A DNA stretch of 64,000 nt from assembly GCA_024742485.1 (NCBI GenBank), contig JANSYK010000001.1:2294001-2358000 (forward strand), given 5' to 3'. This DNA comes from Alphaproteobacteria bacterium (GTDB lineage: Bacteria; Pseudomonadota; Alphaproteobacteria; Rhizobiales; Rhizobiaceae). Of this stretch, positions 33,334 through 43,500 are shown piece after piece; the first letter of the stretch is position 1, and the number at the start of each line of letters is the position of its first letter. The notes beneath the pieces are model-generated. The model ran no database searches, was not told the origin of the DNA, and worked only from the letters and a program-made list of their open reading frames with translations. The position numbers were made by a program, and so were the translations under genes.

Positions 33334-34733
33334 TAGTGATCCATCGCCTTGAAGATATCTTCCGTCATCTTCTTGGCATCGCCCAGCAGCATCATCGTTC
33401 CATCCTTGTAGAACAGCGTATTGTCAATGCCGGCATAGCCCGACCCGAGCGAGCGTTTGACGAACAGGCAGGTCTTGGCCTTGTCGACTTCGAGGATCGG
33501 CATGCCGTAGATTGGTGACGTCGGATCGTCCCGCGCCGCCGGATTGGTGACATCATTGGCGCCGATCACGTAAACCACGTCGGCCTGGGCGAATTCCGAA
33601 TTGATGTCCTCAAGCTCGAACACCTCATCATAGGGAACATTCGCCTCGGCCAGCAGCACATTCATATGACCGGGCATACGCCCCGCCACCGGATGAATGG
33701 CGTATTTGACTTCGACATCATTGGCCTTCAGCGTGTCGGCCAGCTCCCGCAGTGCGTGTTGCGCCTGTGCGACTGCCATGCCGTATCCGGGCACGATGAT
33801 CACCTTGGAGGCATTGGCCATCAGGAAGGCGGCATCATCGGCTGATCCGAGCTTCACCGAACGGTCGATATCGTCATCGCCGGCGGCAGCGGTTTCACCG
33901 CCGAATCCACCGAGGATAACCGATATGAACGACCGGTTCATGCCCTTGCACATGATGTAGGACAGGATCGCGCCGGACGAACCGACAAGGGCGCCGGTAA
34001 CGATCAGCGCCAGGTTTCCGAGCGTGAAACCGATACCGGCTGCCGCCCAACCCGAATAGGAATTGAGCATCGAGACCACCACCGGCATGTCCGCGCCGCC
34101 GATCGGAATGATGATCAGGACACCAAGTGCCAGCGACAGAAGGACGATCAGCCAGAAGACGAAATAGCTCTCCGTGGCCACCAGCACCATGACCAGCACA
34201 ACGATGGCGATCGCAAGGCCTGCATTGAGCACATGCCGCATGGGCAACATGATCGGCTTCCCGGACATCCGACCGTCCAGTTTCATGAATGCGATGATTG
34301 AACCGGTGAAGGTGATCGCGCCGATGGCGACGCCAATCGACATTTCAACCAGTGCCTGGGCATGAATGCCGCCCACCTGACCGATCCCGAAGGAGGACGG
34401 CGTATAAAGCGCCGCCGCGGCTACCATCACCGCAGCAAGGCCCACCAGCGAATGGAATGCCGCAACGAGCTGCGGCATGGCCGTCATGGGGATCCTTCTG
34501 GCAACATAGGCGCCGACACCACCGCCGAGCGCCAGTCCGATGATGATGAGAACGAAACCACCGAACGAAGGTGTCGCCAGCGCCAGGGTCGTGACAATGG
34601 CAAGCCCCATGCCGATCATGCCGTAGACATTGCCCTGACGGCTGGTTGTCGGATGGGAAAGACCCCTCAGCGCCAGAATGAACAGGACACCTGAAATGAG
34701 GTAGAGAAAGGCTGCGAAACTCTCGGACATCAA
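33333..34733 (-). CDS. pntB: NAD(P) transhydrogenase subunit beta
   Basis: A 466-residue PntB. The first about 270 residues are membrane-spanning (domain II, with several GxxxG-rich helices), and the last about 180 are the NADP(H)-binding domain III with VIIVPGYGMAVAQAQHALRE, HPVAGRMPGHMNVLLAEANV and YVIGANDVTNPAARDDP. The enzyme uses the proton gradient to drive NADP reduction by NADH. It is the last gene of the aa3-like/pntAA/pntAB/pntB set on the minus strand, 8 nt after pntAB. Confidence 0.96.
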   Translation of the reverse strand: MMSESFAAFLYLISGVLFILALRGLSHPTTSRQGNVYGMIGMGLAIVTTLALATPSFGGFVLIIIGLALGGGVGAYVARRIPMTAMPQLVAAFHSLVGLAAVMVAAAALYTPSSFGIGQVGGIHAQALVEMSIGVAIGAITFTGSIIAFMKLDGRMSGKPIMLPMRHVLNAGLAIAIVVLVMVLVATESYFVFWLIVLLSLALGVLIIIPIGGADMPVVVSMLNSYSGWAAAGIGFTLGNLALIVTGALVGSSGAILSYIMCKGMNRSFISVILGGFGGETAAAGDDDIDRSVKLGSADDAAFLMANASKVIIVPGYGMAVAQAQHALRELADTLKANDVEVKYAIHPVAGRMPGHMNVLLAEANVPYDEVFELEDINSEFAQADVVYVIGANDVTNPAARDDPTSPIYGMPILEVDKAKTCLFVKRSLGSGYAGIDNTLFYKDGTMMLLGDAKKMTEDIFKAMDH

Positions 34734-34741
34734 TCAGCCCC

Positions 34742-35161
34742 TCACTTTTCTTTTTTCTTGTACATGGCGAGCATGCGCTGGGTGACCAGGAAACCGCCAA
34801 ATATGTTGACCGAAGCCAGTACCAACGCAATGAAGCCAAAGCCTGTGGCAAGGCCGCTTGCCGATATGCCAACCGCCAGCAACGCGCCGACGACAATCAC
34901 GGAGGAGATCGCGTTGGTCACTGCCATCAGCGGTGTGTGAAGCGCCGGGGTAACCGACCAGACCACATAATATCCGACAAAGATCGCCAGAACGAAGATG
35001 GCAAACCGGAAAACGAACGGATCGATCGCACCACCGCTGGCGCCATGTGCCGCCGCACCAACGGCGTCGGCAACCTCCGGCAGGTTTGCAGCCGCGTCTC
35101 GCACGGCCTGCGCCGCTGCGTCCAGACCATCCAGTGCCTTGTCGAGTGTGGATTCAGCCAT
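34742..35161 (-). CDS. pntAB: NAD(P) transhydrogenase subunit alpha, membrane part
   Basis: A 139-residue protein equal to the membrane part of the alpha subunit, the arrangement found in alphaproteobacteria such as Rhodospirillum rubrum where PntA is split into two genes. After an Ala-rich amphipathic N-terminus there are three predicted helices ([60 protein letters not shown]). Its start codon overlaps the pntAA stop by one base. Confidence 0.93.
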   Translation of the reverse strand: MAESTLDKALDGLDAAAQAVRDAAANLPEVADAVGAAAHGASGGAIDPFVFRFAIFVLAIFVGYYVVWSVTPALHTPLMAVTNAISSVIVVGALLAVGISASGLATGFGFIALVLASVNIFGGFLVTQRMLAMYKKKEK

Positions 35162-36315
35162 TACGCATCTCCCTTTTGGTCCTTGGGACCACCGAAATTC
35201 GGATGAACGATCTTGCCGCCATCGGTCAGAACCGTGGCTTTGACCAGTTCGTCCTCCGGATCAATGGAAACAACTTTCTTGTCCTTGTCGATCAGCGTAT
35301 CGAGGAATGTTACGAGGTTCTTGGCGTAGAGTTGCGACGCACTTGCGGCAATGCGGCCGGGAACATTGTCGTAGCCGACGATGCGAACGCCTTCAACTTC
35401 TGCCACGGAACCGGCCTTGGCGCCTTCGACATTGCCGCCGTGCTCCACCGCAAGATCGACGCAGATCGAGCCGGGGCGCATCGCCTTCAGCATCGCCTTG
35501 CTGACCAGCTTGGGTGCCGGCCGGCCTGGGATCAGCGCCGTCGTGATGACAATGTCCTGCTTGGCGATGTGATCGGCGACCAAAGCTGCCTGTTTGGCCT
35601 GATATTCCTTGGACATTTCCTTGGCATAGCCGCCGGCGGTTTCCGCCGCCTTGAATTCCTCATCCTCTACCGCGATGAATTTCGCACCAAGCGAAGCAAC
35701 CTGTTCCTTGGCGGCGGGGCGAACATCGGTGGCCGAAACAGCGGCGCCGAGACGCCGCGCCGTGGCGATTGCCTGCAGACCGGCGACGCCGGCTCCCATG
35801 ACAAAGACCCGGGCGGCCGGAACGGTGCCGGCGGCAGTCATCATCATCGGCATGGCGCGGTCGAAAATATGTGCGGCATCGATCACCGCTTGATAGCCGG
35901 CCAGATTGGCCTGCGACGACAACACATCCATGGATTGCGCCCGGGTGATACGCGGCATCAACTCCATCGCAAATGTTGTCAGCCCGGCTTTCGCCATCGC
36001 GGCGAGCGCCTTTTCATTGCCATAGGGGTCCATGATCGCAATGACCACCGCGCCCTTCTTGTAGGCCTTGATCTCGGCATCGGTGGGTCGACGAACTCTG
36101 AGGACCACATCGGCGGTTTTCGCTGCAGTCGCGGTTCCCAGTTTCGCACCGGCGTCAGCATAGTCCGAATCGGGAATTTGCGAGGCCAGCCCCGCCCCCT
36201 TCTGAACGGTGACGTTCAGTCCGAGAGCAACGATTTTCTTGACCGAATCCGGGGAAGCTGCGACCCGCGGTTCTCCGGCTGCGGATTCCTTGGCGATGAA
36301 TACAGTGCTTGCCAC
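35161..36315 (-). CDS. pntAA: NAD(P) transhydrogenase subunit alpha, NAD-binding part
   Basis: A 384-residue soluble domain I that binds NAD(H). It resembles alanine dehydrogenase: [19 protein letters not shown] near the start and the Rossmann motif [20 protein letters not shown] near residue 170, then the mobile-loop region and [19 protein letters not shown]. Length is normal for the split form (about 380-390). It is followed immediately by pntAB. Confidence 0.95.
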   Translation of the reverse strand: MASTVFIAKESAAGEPRVAASPDSVKKIVALGLNVTVQKGAGLASQIPDSDYADAGAKLGTATAAKTADVVLRVRRPTDAEIKAYKKGAVVIAIMDPYGNEKALAAMAKAGLTTFAMELMPRITRAQSMDVLSSQANLAGYQAVIDAAHIFDRAMPMMMTAAGTVPAARVFVMGAGVAGLQAIATARRLGAAVSATDVRPAAKEQVASLGAKFIAVEDEEFKAAETAGGYAKEMSKEYQAKQAALVADHIAKQDIVITTALIPGRPAPKLVSKAMLKAMRPGSICVDLAVEHGGNVEGAKAGSVAEVEGVRIVGYDNVPGRIAASASQLYAKNLVTFLDTLIDKDKKVVSIDPEDELVKATVLTDGGKIVHPNFGGPKDQKGDA

Positions 36316-36394
36316 TCTTTGCTCCTTCGTGATTCGCCCGCCGGTCTGACGCCTTCAAAAGCGTGCCGGTCTCGTTCGACGCGTCTTTGATGTC

Positions 36395-36619
36395 CTATTT
36401 CAGGAAATAAACGCCCAGCGCAAGGAGCAGGATCGTGACGATCGTCGCGGTAATAAAGCCGGCAGCGGTGAAAAACCCGACCGCCATGCCGATCAACAGA
36501 ACAACACAGCCAAGCGTGCCGTATTTTGTCAGCGCCAGGAACATGGCATAGGTTTTTTCGTGTTCCGGGTAGTCCATTTCGGCGCCCATTTCGACGGGTC
36601 CGGTGTTGTCTTCAGCCAC
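36395..36619 (-). CDS. Bacterial aa3-type cytochrome c oxidase subunit IV-like small membrane protein
   Basis: A 74-residue protein with a charged N-terminus and the family text MDYPEHEKTYAMFLALTKYG, then two hydrophobic segments. This is the small subunit IV fold first seen in alphaproteobacterial aa3 oxidases. In rhizobia a copy is regularly found just ahead of pntAA, as here (79 nt away), with the oxidase genes elsewhere, so its partner may be a membrane complex other than the oxidase. The gene order is direct; the alternative partner is inference. Confidence 0.85.
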   Translation of the reverse strand: MAEDNTGPVEMGAEMDYPEHEKTYAMFLALTKYGTLGCVVLLIGMAVGFFTAAGFITATIVTILLLALGVYFLK

Positions 36620-36936
36620 TTCGCTACTCCCCTGCCTGGCCGGCGCTGTTCACATCCCTGCGGTGAACAGTTCAAAATCCTTCCGCGGTACCGACCACAC
36701 AAGGGCGATCATCGACCGGATTTGTCAGCATCGAATACACAATGCAACCGCGCAGGGCAAGGCACCAGACAGTCTCTGGGTGGAAGATATCCGGACATCG
36801 ACCGGCCTGCTCCAGGGTCACGGCAAAAGATGACGTTTGTGTCGAACGCCGCGTGCACTGCGGGTTCGCCAAGAGCATGAAAGCCGGCCATTTTCTGGCC
36901 GGCCATCATTGAAATGGCGATTCTGCAATTTGTATG
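36620..36936. other. Intergenic region upstream of the subunit IV-like gene
   Basis: A 317-nt stretch between the FeeM-like gene (3' end) and the pnt operon (5' end), both on the minus strand. It holds the terminator at 36881-36903 and must contain the pnt promoter. No open frame in it has convincing coding character. Confidence 0.5.
36881..36903 (-). terminator. Terminator hairpin after the FeeM-like gene
   Basis: On the minus strand GCCGGCCA, loop GAAAA, TGGCCGGC, followed by TT. Perfect 8-bp GC-rich stem 34 nt after the stop codon; the T tract is short. Confidence 0.65.
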
Positions 36937-37665
36937 TCAGGCTGCGGCGAGATACCGCGCCGTCGGCAAGACCGTAAGAGGCAGTGTGCCCATCTCCTGG
37001 GGCGGCCCAAACATCATCCGCCGCTCGAAGGGTTGAGATCTGAAAAACGGGTAGCGTTTGTAGATCTTCGGAAGCACCACGGGAACGTCGGCGGCAAGAA
37101 GCGTGACGTCGAAATCATAGGTTCCGCAATTGGAGACCGGTTCGACGATTTGCTTCGAATAAAAAACCCGCCGGTAGAAAGCCGAATGCTGCAACTTGAT
37201 CAACTGCAGGCACTTGTCCACTCCGAAATAGTCTGACGCCATCGTGACGATGCGCTGCGACAGATACGGAAACCCGGCAATATCGTCGAAGACATCCGGA
37301 TCGGCAGCAAGCCGCGCCGGATCGATCAGTGTCAAGCCGGCATCCAGCATCGAATTCACAACATCCGGGAATATCGAACCGGAGGAGTTGATGCGATTGG
37401 CAGGTGTCACATGATGAATGCGGACCGTGCTGACCAGGGCCTCTTCATAATAAACGCCGAAAACATAGGCATGCGGATCAAAATCAGCATCGTCGATCAA
37501 CATGTCGCCGTCGACCTTCAGCACATCATGCCTTGTATAGGCCTTGTGGCGCAACCTTGCCACGTCTTCCATGTCCTCAGCATTAACGATGCGACGGTAC
37601 TCAACCCTGTCCATCACATTCAGCAACTTGTTCGTAAACTCTGAAACTACCTCATCTTGCTTCAT
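36937..37665 (-). CDS. GNAT-fold protein, N-acyl amino acid synthase FeeM / autoinducer-synthase-like
   Basis: A 242-residue protein. The block VARLRHKAYTRHDVLK at residues 35-50, followed by FGVYYEEALVSTVRIHHVTP and an arginine-rich acyl-binding region, resembles the GNAT-like N-acyl amino acid synthases (FeeM) and, more distantly, LuxI-type synthases. These join a fatty acyl group from acyl carrier protein to an amino acid or similar acceptor. There is no HTH or LuxR partner gene nearby. Two CtrA-type boxes lie just upstream. Identification is from fold-level resemblance only, so the product, signal or lipid, is open. Confidence 0.55.
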   Translation of the reverse strand: MKQDEVVSEFTNKLLNVMDRVEYRRIVNAEDMEDVARLRHKAYTRHDVLKVDGDMLIDDADFDPHAYVFGVYYEEALVSTVRIHHVTPANRINSSGSIFPDVVNSMLDAGLTLIDPARLAADPDVFDDIAGFPYLSQRIVTMASDYFGVDKCLQLIKLQHSAFYRRVFYSKQIVEPVSNCGTYDFDVTLLAADVPVVLPKIYKRYPFFRSQPFERRMMFGPPQEMGTLPLTVLPTARYLAAA

Positions 37666-37683
37666 TGCCGCCCCACACCATGG

Positions 37684-37698
37684 TTAATCGCAGGTTAA
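37684..37698. promoter_or_regulatory. CtrA-type box, copy 1
   Basis: TTAA, seven bases, TTAA followed by C: an exact match to the full CtrA consensus TTAA-N7-TTAA(C). It lies 19-33 nt upstream of the FeeM-like start, where binding would affect its promoter. CtrA is the cell-cycle master regulator of alphaproteobacteria. Confidence 0.6.
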
Positions 37699-37749
37699 CA
37701 CTAAACCAATAATTCAAACTACTAAAGATAAATAACGAAAATCCTTGGA

Positions 37750-37764
37750 TTAACTTGGCGTTAA
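37750..37764. promoter_or_regulatory. CtrA-type box, copy 2
   Basis: A second exact TTAA-N7-TTAA, 66 bp from the first, with a further TTAA at 37767-37770. The 453-nt region 37666-38118 between the FeeM-like gene and the GGDEF-EAL gene 3' end has no supported gene; its left third is AT-rich and holds these boxes, and it also contains dispersed repeat copy D. Confidence 0.55.
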
Positions 37765-37861
37765 GGTTAACGGGATTCGCACCAGTCCAGTCACCCGGCG
37801 GCGGGACAAAAAAGTTGTGTTGTAACCATGCGCGGACGCGGCAGCCCGAAGCTGTTCAGGG

Positions 37862-37892
37862 TTTGGCGGAGTCGGCAAAACCCGAGTGCACC
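37862..37892 (+). repeat. Dispersed intergenic repeat, copy D
   Basis: TTTGGCGGAGTCGGCAAAAC then CCGAGTGCACC; the most diverged of the four copies but with the same block order as 9837-9867. Confidence 0.4.
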
Positions 37893-38118
37893 AGCGAACG
37901 AAACCGTCGTCACGAATCCGACAAAGCCTGGAACGATCCGATGGAGCGCCGTGACAATTGAACAACGAATGTGGCGGGGTGACCTGGCCACGGGAAACCG
38001 CCGGACCGGTCTTGATTCAATTGGATCGCCTGAAATGAAAAAGGCGGGACGGGTCGTTATGGTGAATGAAGTTGAGGCTGCGCCGGCTCTCGTTTCGTTC
38101 TGAACGGCATATCACCGG

Positions 38119-40446
38119 TCAGGCGCCGATGGCCTCCTCGGCCTTTCGCTTGACTTCGGCTGCCGTCAGATTCTTGCGGTCCGATGTGCTTTCGGTCAGG
38201 GCAATGATGCCGCTGCATGGCATTGGCATGCCGAAGATGAACCCCTGAATGAGGTCGGCGCTTTTTGTCGAGCGGATCAGCTCAAGCTGATCCTCCGTCT
38301 CGACACCCTCAACCACAATTTCCAGTCCCAGTTCTCGGGATAGGTTGACGACACCGCGCAACAGCTTGAGTGTTCGCTCATCATTGGTGATGTCGGAAAC
38401 AAAGGAGCGGTCAATCTTGATTTTGTTGAGCGGCAGGACATTGAGATAGCTGAGACTCGAATAACCGGTTCCAAAATCGTCGATCGCAATCGTCACCCCC
38501 TTGGCACGCAATTCGGTGAGGATCATCTTTGCCTTGGATGCATCCTGCACAAAGGCGCTTTCGGTCACTTCGACCTGCAACCGGTCCGCGCTGAGATTGG
38601 CGGCTTCGAGTGCGCTCATGACGATATCGACAATTTCGTGATTGCGCAGGTCATTGGCCGAAAGGTTGACCGATACGGATGCGCCATTCGTCCAGCTTGC
38701 ACAATCCCGACAGGCAACCTCCAGCATATGGCGTGTCAATTCACCGACAATTCCCATTTCTTCGGCCAGCGGGATGTAATCCGCAGGCGAAACCGCACCG
38801 AATTCCGGGTGGTACCAGCGTGAAAGCGCTTCACAACATGCGATCTGAATCGTGTCAGCGGTAAACATCGGCTGGTAGGCGACGGTAAAGGCCTTCTCTC
38901 GAACCGCCTCGCGCAATGCCGTTTTCAGTTTCTGGCGCCGCCTGTATTTGTCGTCCATCTCCTCGGCAAAAATTGTCCAGCTGTTTTTGTCATTGTGCTT
39001 GGTCTCGTAGAGTGCCAAATCCGCGCGGATCTGCATATCGTCAAGGCGATATTCCGATTTCATGCCGATGACGACTCCGGCGCTTAAGCCCACAAAAATC
39101 TTGTTTCCGTCGACCAGATAGGTTCCGCACAACGCGTCGAACAGGTCGGACATCATTTTGTCGATCTGTTCCGCGTCGCGCACATCCCGGATGAAAATCA
39201 CGAATTCATCGCCACCAAACCGTGACAACGTCATGCGTTCATCGATCACACCGTTGAGCCGGGCAGCCAGGGCACACAGCAGCCGGTCACCGGTCAGGTG
39301 GCCGCTTGTGTCGTTGACATGTTTGAAATCATCCAGATCGATCACCACGAGGGCGTATTTTCCGTCATCAGGCATTTCCTTGACGGATTTCTCGACGATT
39401 TCCGAAAAATAGCCGCGATTGGCCAAACCGGTCAGACTGTCATAGCGCGCCATATAGACGATCTTTTCCTCGGCTCTGACACGTGCGGTGACATCTTCGA
39501 AGATCAGCACCACACCCTTGTCATTGCGGCGCTTGGCACTGAATTCCAGATACAGATCATCGGAAAAATAGACCAGCGCGCGGGATTCACGCCCGTCGAT
39601 CAGCGCGTCCAGCTGCCGTTGAATGATCTTTGCCTGATCGGCGCTTACGACCGACCGGCGCACGCCAAATCTCAAGACCGCCTTCAGTGTGTGATTGCGC
39701 AGCGCATCGCGGCTCGGAACTTTCAGCAGTTCCGCCGCCTTCTTGTTCGCAACGACAATCCGATTTGACGAATCGAACATGAACAGGCCGTGCGGCATGT
39801 TGTTCAGTGCCGTGTTGAAGCGATCCGCAATGATGGCAATCTCACGATGGCTGATGACGTTGTCATAGAGAAATTCCCGCACGCCATTGGCCATTGATCG
39901 GGTGGTCAGGAAGAAAGGAACCAGCAGCAGGCCCAGGATGATCAGGTAGATGCTGCCGGTGAGAAACAGGCTGATCATGATGGGCAGGCATGCCGCCAGA
40001 TTGATGACGTCGACATTCAGCCGCGAACCGAAATTGCGCCCGACCACCGAGACCATCGACCCTAGAGTGACGGACAAAACAATAATTTGGGCGAAGGCAT
40101 CATTCGTGAACAGGAAACAATAACCGTTCATCAGCCCGAGCGTCAGCGTCGCCAGGCCCGATCCGGAAATATAATACCACTCCCAGCGCACGATTTTGGG
40201 GCGGTCATCCTCGGAAAAATTGACCCGGTCGAACAGTCTCATGGAGACCATGCGCAGAATCCAGATGGTGATCACGGCACCACAGAACCAGAGGAAAGCC
40301 GGATCTCCGACTTTGAAATAGATCAGGAGACAGGTGGTGACATGCACGACCAGACCGGCCCGCAGCGTCATCCGGTTCCCATATAGGGAACGGACAAACG
40401 ACAGATACACGTCTGTCGGAATTTGCCTCTCAGATTTCCCGCCCAT
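38119..40446 (-). CDS. Membrane-bound diguanylate cyclase/phosphodiesterase (GGDEF-EAL)
   Basis: A 775-residue c-di-GMP enzyme. Residues about 20-190 hold several membrane helices (LVVHVTTCLLIYFKVGDPAF and onward), residues about 205-330 a PAS domain (LNNMPHGLFMFDSSNRIVVA), then a GGDEF domain with intact RFGGDEFVIF near 411, and an EAL domain with CEALSRW near 539, VEVTESAF and IDDFGTGYSSLSYLN near 657. Both catalytic signatures are complete, so it may have cyclase, phosphodiesterase or switched activity. It stands alone; the signal sensed through PAS or membrane is unknown. Confidence 0.92.
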   Translation of the reverse strand: MGGKSERQIPTDVYLSFVRSLYGNRMTLRAGLVVHVTTCLLIYFKVGDPAFLWFCGAVITIWILRMVSMRLFDRVNFSEDDRPKIVRWEWYYISGSGLATLTLGLMNGYCFLFTNDAFAQIIVLSVTLGSMVSVVGRNFGSRLNVDVINLAACLPIMISLFLTGSIYLIILGLLLVPFFLTTRSMANGVREFLYDNVISHREIAIIADRFNTALNNMPHGLFMFDSSNRIVVANKKAAELLKVPSRDALRNHTLKAVLRFGVRRSVVSADQAKIIQRQLDALIDGRESRALVYFSDDLYLEFSAKRRNDKGVVLIFEDVTARVRAEEKIVYMARYDSLTGLANRGYFSEIVEKSVKEMPDDGKYALVVIDLDDFKHVNDTSGHLTGDRLLCALAARLNGVIDERMTLSRFGGDEFVIFIRDVRDAEQIDKMMSDLFDALCGTYLVDGNKIFVGLSAGVVIGMKSEYRLDDMQIRADLALYETKHNDKNSWTIFAEEMDDKYRRRQKLKTALREAVREKAFTVAYQPMFTADTIQIACCEALSRWYHPEFGAVSPADYIPLAEEMGIVGELTRHMLEVACRDCASWTNGASVSVNLSANDLRNHEIVDIVMSALEAANLSADRLQVEVTESAFVQDASKAKMILTELRAKGVTIAIDDFGTGYSSLSYLNVLPLNKIKIDRSFVSDITNDERTLKLLRGVVNLSRELGLEIVVEGVETEDQLELIRSTKSADLIQGFIFGMPMPCSGIIALTESTSDRKNLTAAEVKRKAEEAIGA

Positions 40447-40557
40447 GCGTACCGACCCTTCTTACAGCGTCAGACGTAGAGCAAAACCATTAAGGAAGCT
40501 TTTAGATGGGTTGAAACTTGCGATTGCGGCGTAGGCGCTGAAAAGCCCTGTTTTACG

Positions 40558-43500
40558 CTATTCAGCAGCCTGTTGCGCAGGCGCTTTTCCATTGATAAAG
40601 GCCGATTTGAGCGCCGGAAGCGCTGCCCGGGCCGCCTCGATGGACTGCGCCTTAACCGGTCCGTAACCACGAATGCCGTCAGGATAGCCGAGAAGGTCGG
40701 CAGCCGCCTTCCGGTTGTCTGCAGACAATGTGCCGACGACTTCGTCCAGCAGCGTTTCGTAATCGCGCAGCAATTGCCGCTCGATCCGGCGCTCCTCCTG
40801 ATAGCCAAAGGGGTCGATCCATGTGCCGCGCAGGCGGCGCAGGCGCGCCAGTATCCCGAAGAGTTTCATGACCCAGGGCCCGAATTGCCGCTTTGCCGGA
40901 CGCCCGGAATGGTCGGTTTTGCTCAAGACCGGCGGCGCCAGGTGAAATTCGAGCTTGTCCCAACCATCAAATTGCCCATCCAGCTGGGCAGCAAACGATC
41001 CGTCGGTATACAGGCGCGCAACCTCATATTCATCCTTGATGGCCATCAACTTGAACAGACCACGGGTGGCGGTTTCGGTGACTGATCCAGCCTTTCCCGC
41101 AACCGCCTCTTCAGCCCGCCTGACCGCGGCAATTCTCGTAACATATCGGGCCGCATAGGATTTGCTTTGATAGGCCTTTAGAAAATCGCGGCGGCGTTCG
41201 AGAGCTTCTTCCGGGGATTGCGACAACAGATGAGTTGCGCTGGTCTTGCGTGCTGCATTGACGCGATCGAGAACGAATTGCGGATCATGGGCCGCCTTGC
41301 GACCCCAACGGAAAGCCGCAATGTTCATCTCGGCGGCTTGTCCATTAAGACCAATCGCCTGTTCCAAAGCAGCGGCACTCAGCGGCAGACCACCCTTCTG
41401 GTATGCCAGTCCCAGCAGAAACATATTGGCCGCGATGGCATTGCCAAAAAGCGAAATCGCGGCACCGGTACCGTCGAAATATACGGTGCGGTCCTCTCCT
41501 GCCGCCTTCAGGATTGACCGTTTCAATCGCTCAACCGGCAGCGAAAAATCCGCATTACGCGTAAAGTCTCCCGGCATGACTTCCGCTGTGTTGGCGACAA
41601 AGAGGGTGTCGCCCTCGCGGACGGCCGCCAGCACCTTGCGCGATCCGGAAACGACCAGATCACAGCCAAGGATGAGGTCGGCCTTGCCGGCCGGAACCCG
41701 GATCGCGTTGATCTGTTCGGGCGTGGCGGCGATGCGGATATGCGATGAAACGGCCCCGCCTTTTTGCGCAAGCCCGGCCATATCGATCATACCGCAGCCC
41801 TTGCCTTCAAGATGCGCCGCCATGCCGAGGATGGCGCCAATGGTGACCACACCCGTGCCGCCAACGCCGGTGACAATGCAGGCCCAACCGTCGTCGGACA
41901 GACGGATATGCGGATCGGAAACGTCCTGCATAGGGTCGATTCCGGTTGCCGAGGCTTCCGCTTTTTTCAGTTTGGCGCCATGGACGGTCACGAAAGACGG
42001 GCAAAATCCGTCAAGACAGGAGAAATCCTTGTTGCAGCTGGACTGATCGATGCGCCGTTTGCGCCCGAATTCCGTGTTCACCGGCTGCACGGAAACACAA
42101 TTGGATTGAATTCCGCAATCCCCGCATCCCTCGCAGACAAGCTCATTGATGAGCACGCGCTGATCGGGGTCGGGATAGGTTCCGCGTTTGCGTCGCCGCC
42201 GCTTCTCTGCCGCGCAGGTCTGATCATAGAGCAGAACGGACACACCCTTGACGGTCCGCAGTTCCCGTTGAACGGCATCCATTTCAGACCTGTGGTGAAA
42301 AGTCGTACGCGCCGGCCATTCCATATCGGGCGGGTATTTGTCCGGTTCGTCGCTGACCAGCGCGATCCGCTCGACTCCCTCGGCACGGACCTGCCGGGCA
42401 ATTTCATCCACGGTTAGCCCGCCCTCATGGGATTGCCCACCGGTCATGGCAACCGCGTCATTATAGAGGATCTTGTAGGTCACGTCGCTGCCGGCCGAAA
42501 GGGCAAAGCGCAGCGCCAGTGTCCCCGAATGATTGTAAGTTCCGTCACCGATGTTTTGAAAGATGTGGCTGGTCCTGGTGAAGGGCTGTTGTCCGACCCA
42601 TTGCGCGCCCTCGCCTCCCATCTGGGTGAACCCCTGGGTGTCCCGATCCATCCAGACAGCCATGAAATGACAGCCGATTCCGGCGGCGGCGACCGATCCT
42701 TCAGGTACTTTTGTGGAACTGTTGTGGGGACACCCGGAACAGAAATAGGGTGTTCGTACGGCAATGTCCGACATGTCGGCCAGCATGGCCTGAAACTGGC
42801 GAATGCGTTTGACGTGGCGATCGATCGCCTCGGACGGTCCGATAACCCGCAGGATCCGCTCGCCCACGGCAACGGAAATGTCGTTCGGATCCAGAGCCCC
42901 GCTGACCGGGAACAACCAGGCACCCTGCTCATCCCGCTTGCCGACGACAACCGGCTGATGCGGCGTGCCGTAAAGCACTTCGCGCAATTGCGCCTCGATC
43001 AGCGAACGCTTCTCCTCGACGACGATCACCATCTCAAGGCCATCGACAAAGCCTCGAAAGTCTTCACGATCCAGTGGCCAGGGCGCCGCAACTTTCATCA
43101 GGCGAATACCCAGCCGGTTGGCCTCAGCCTCGTCGATTCCAAGATCCGATAGACTCTGGCGCACGTCCAGATAGCTTTTGCCCACAGTGACAATTCCGAG
43201 CCGAGCCTGATGGCCGCCCGAAAAGACGATGCGGTTCAAACCATTGGCGCGAATGAATGCGGCTGCGGCGGCACGTTTGTATTCATGGAGCCGTACTTCC
43301 TGACCGAGAAAGTCAAGCTCTGCCGCACGGATGTTCAGTCCACCGGGCGGCATGTCGAATTCCGGCGTGATGATGGACAGCCGGTTCAGCCCGGCATGGA
43401 TGGACGACGTCGATTCGACATTGTCCTTGACGCATTTCATCGCCGCCCAGGTGCCGGCGAATCGTGACAGCGCAAATCCGAAGAGCCCGTAATCGATTAT

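Noticed and set aside
35047-36390. Open frame of 447 codons on the plus strand
   Set aside because: Antisense of pntAB and pntAA, which are certain.
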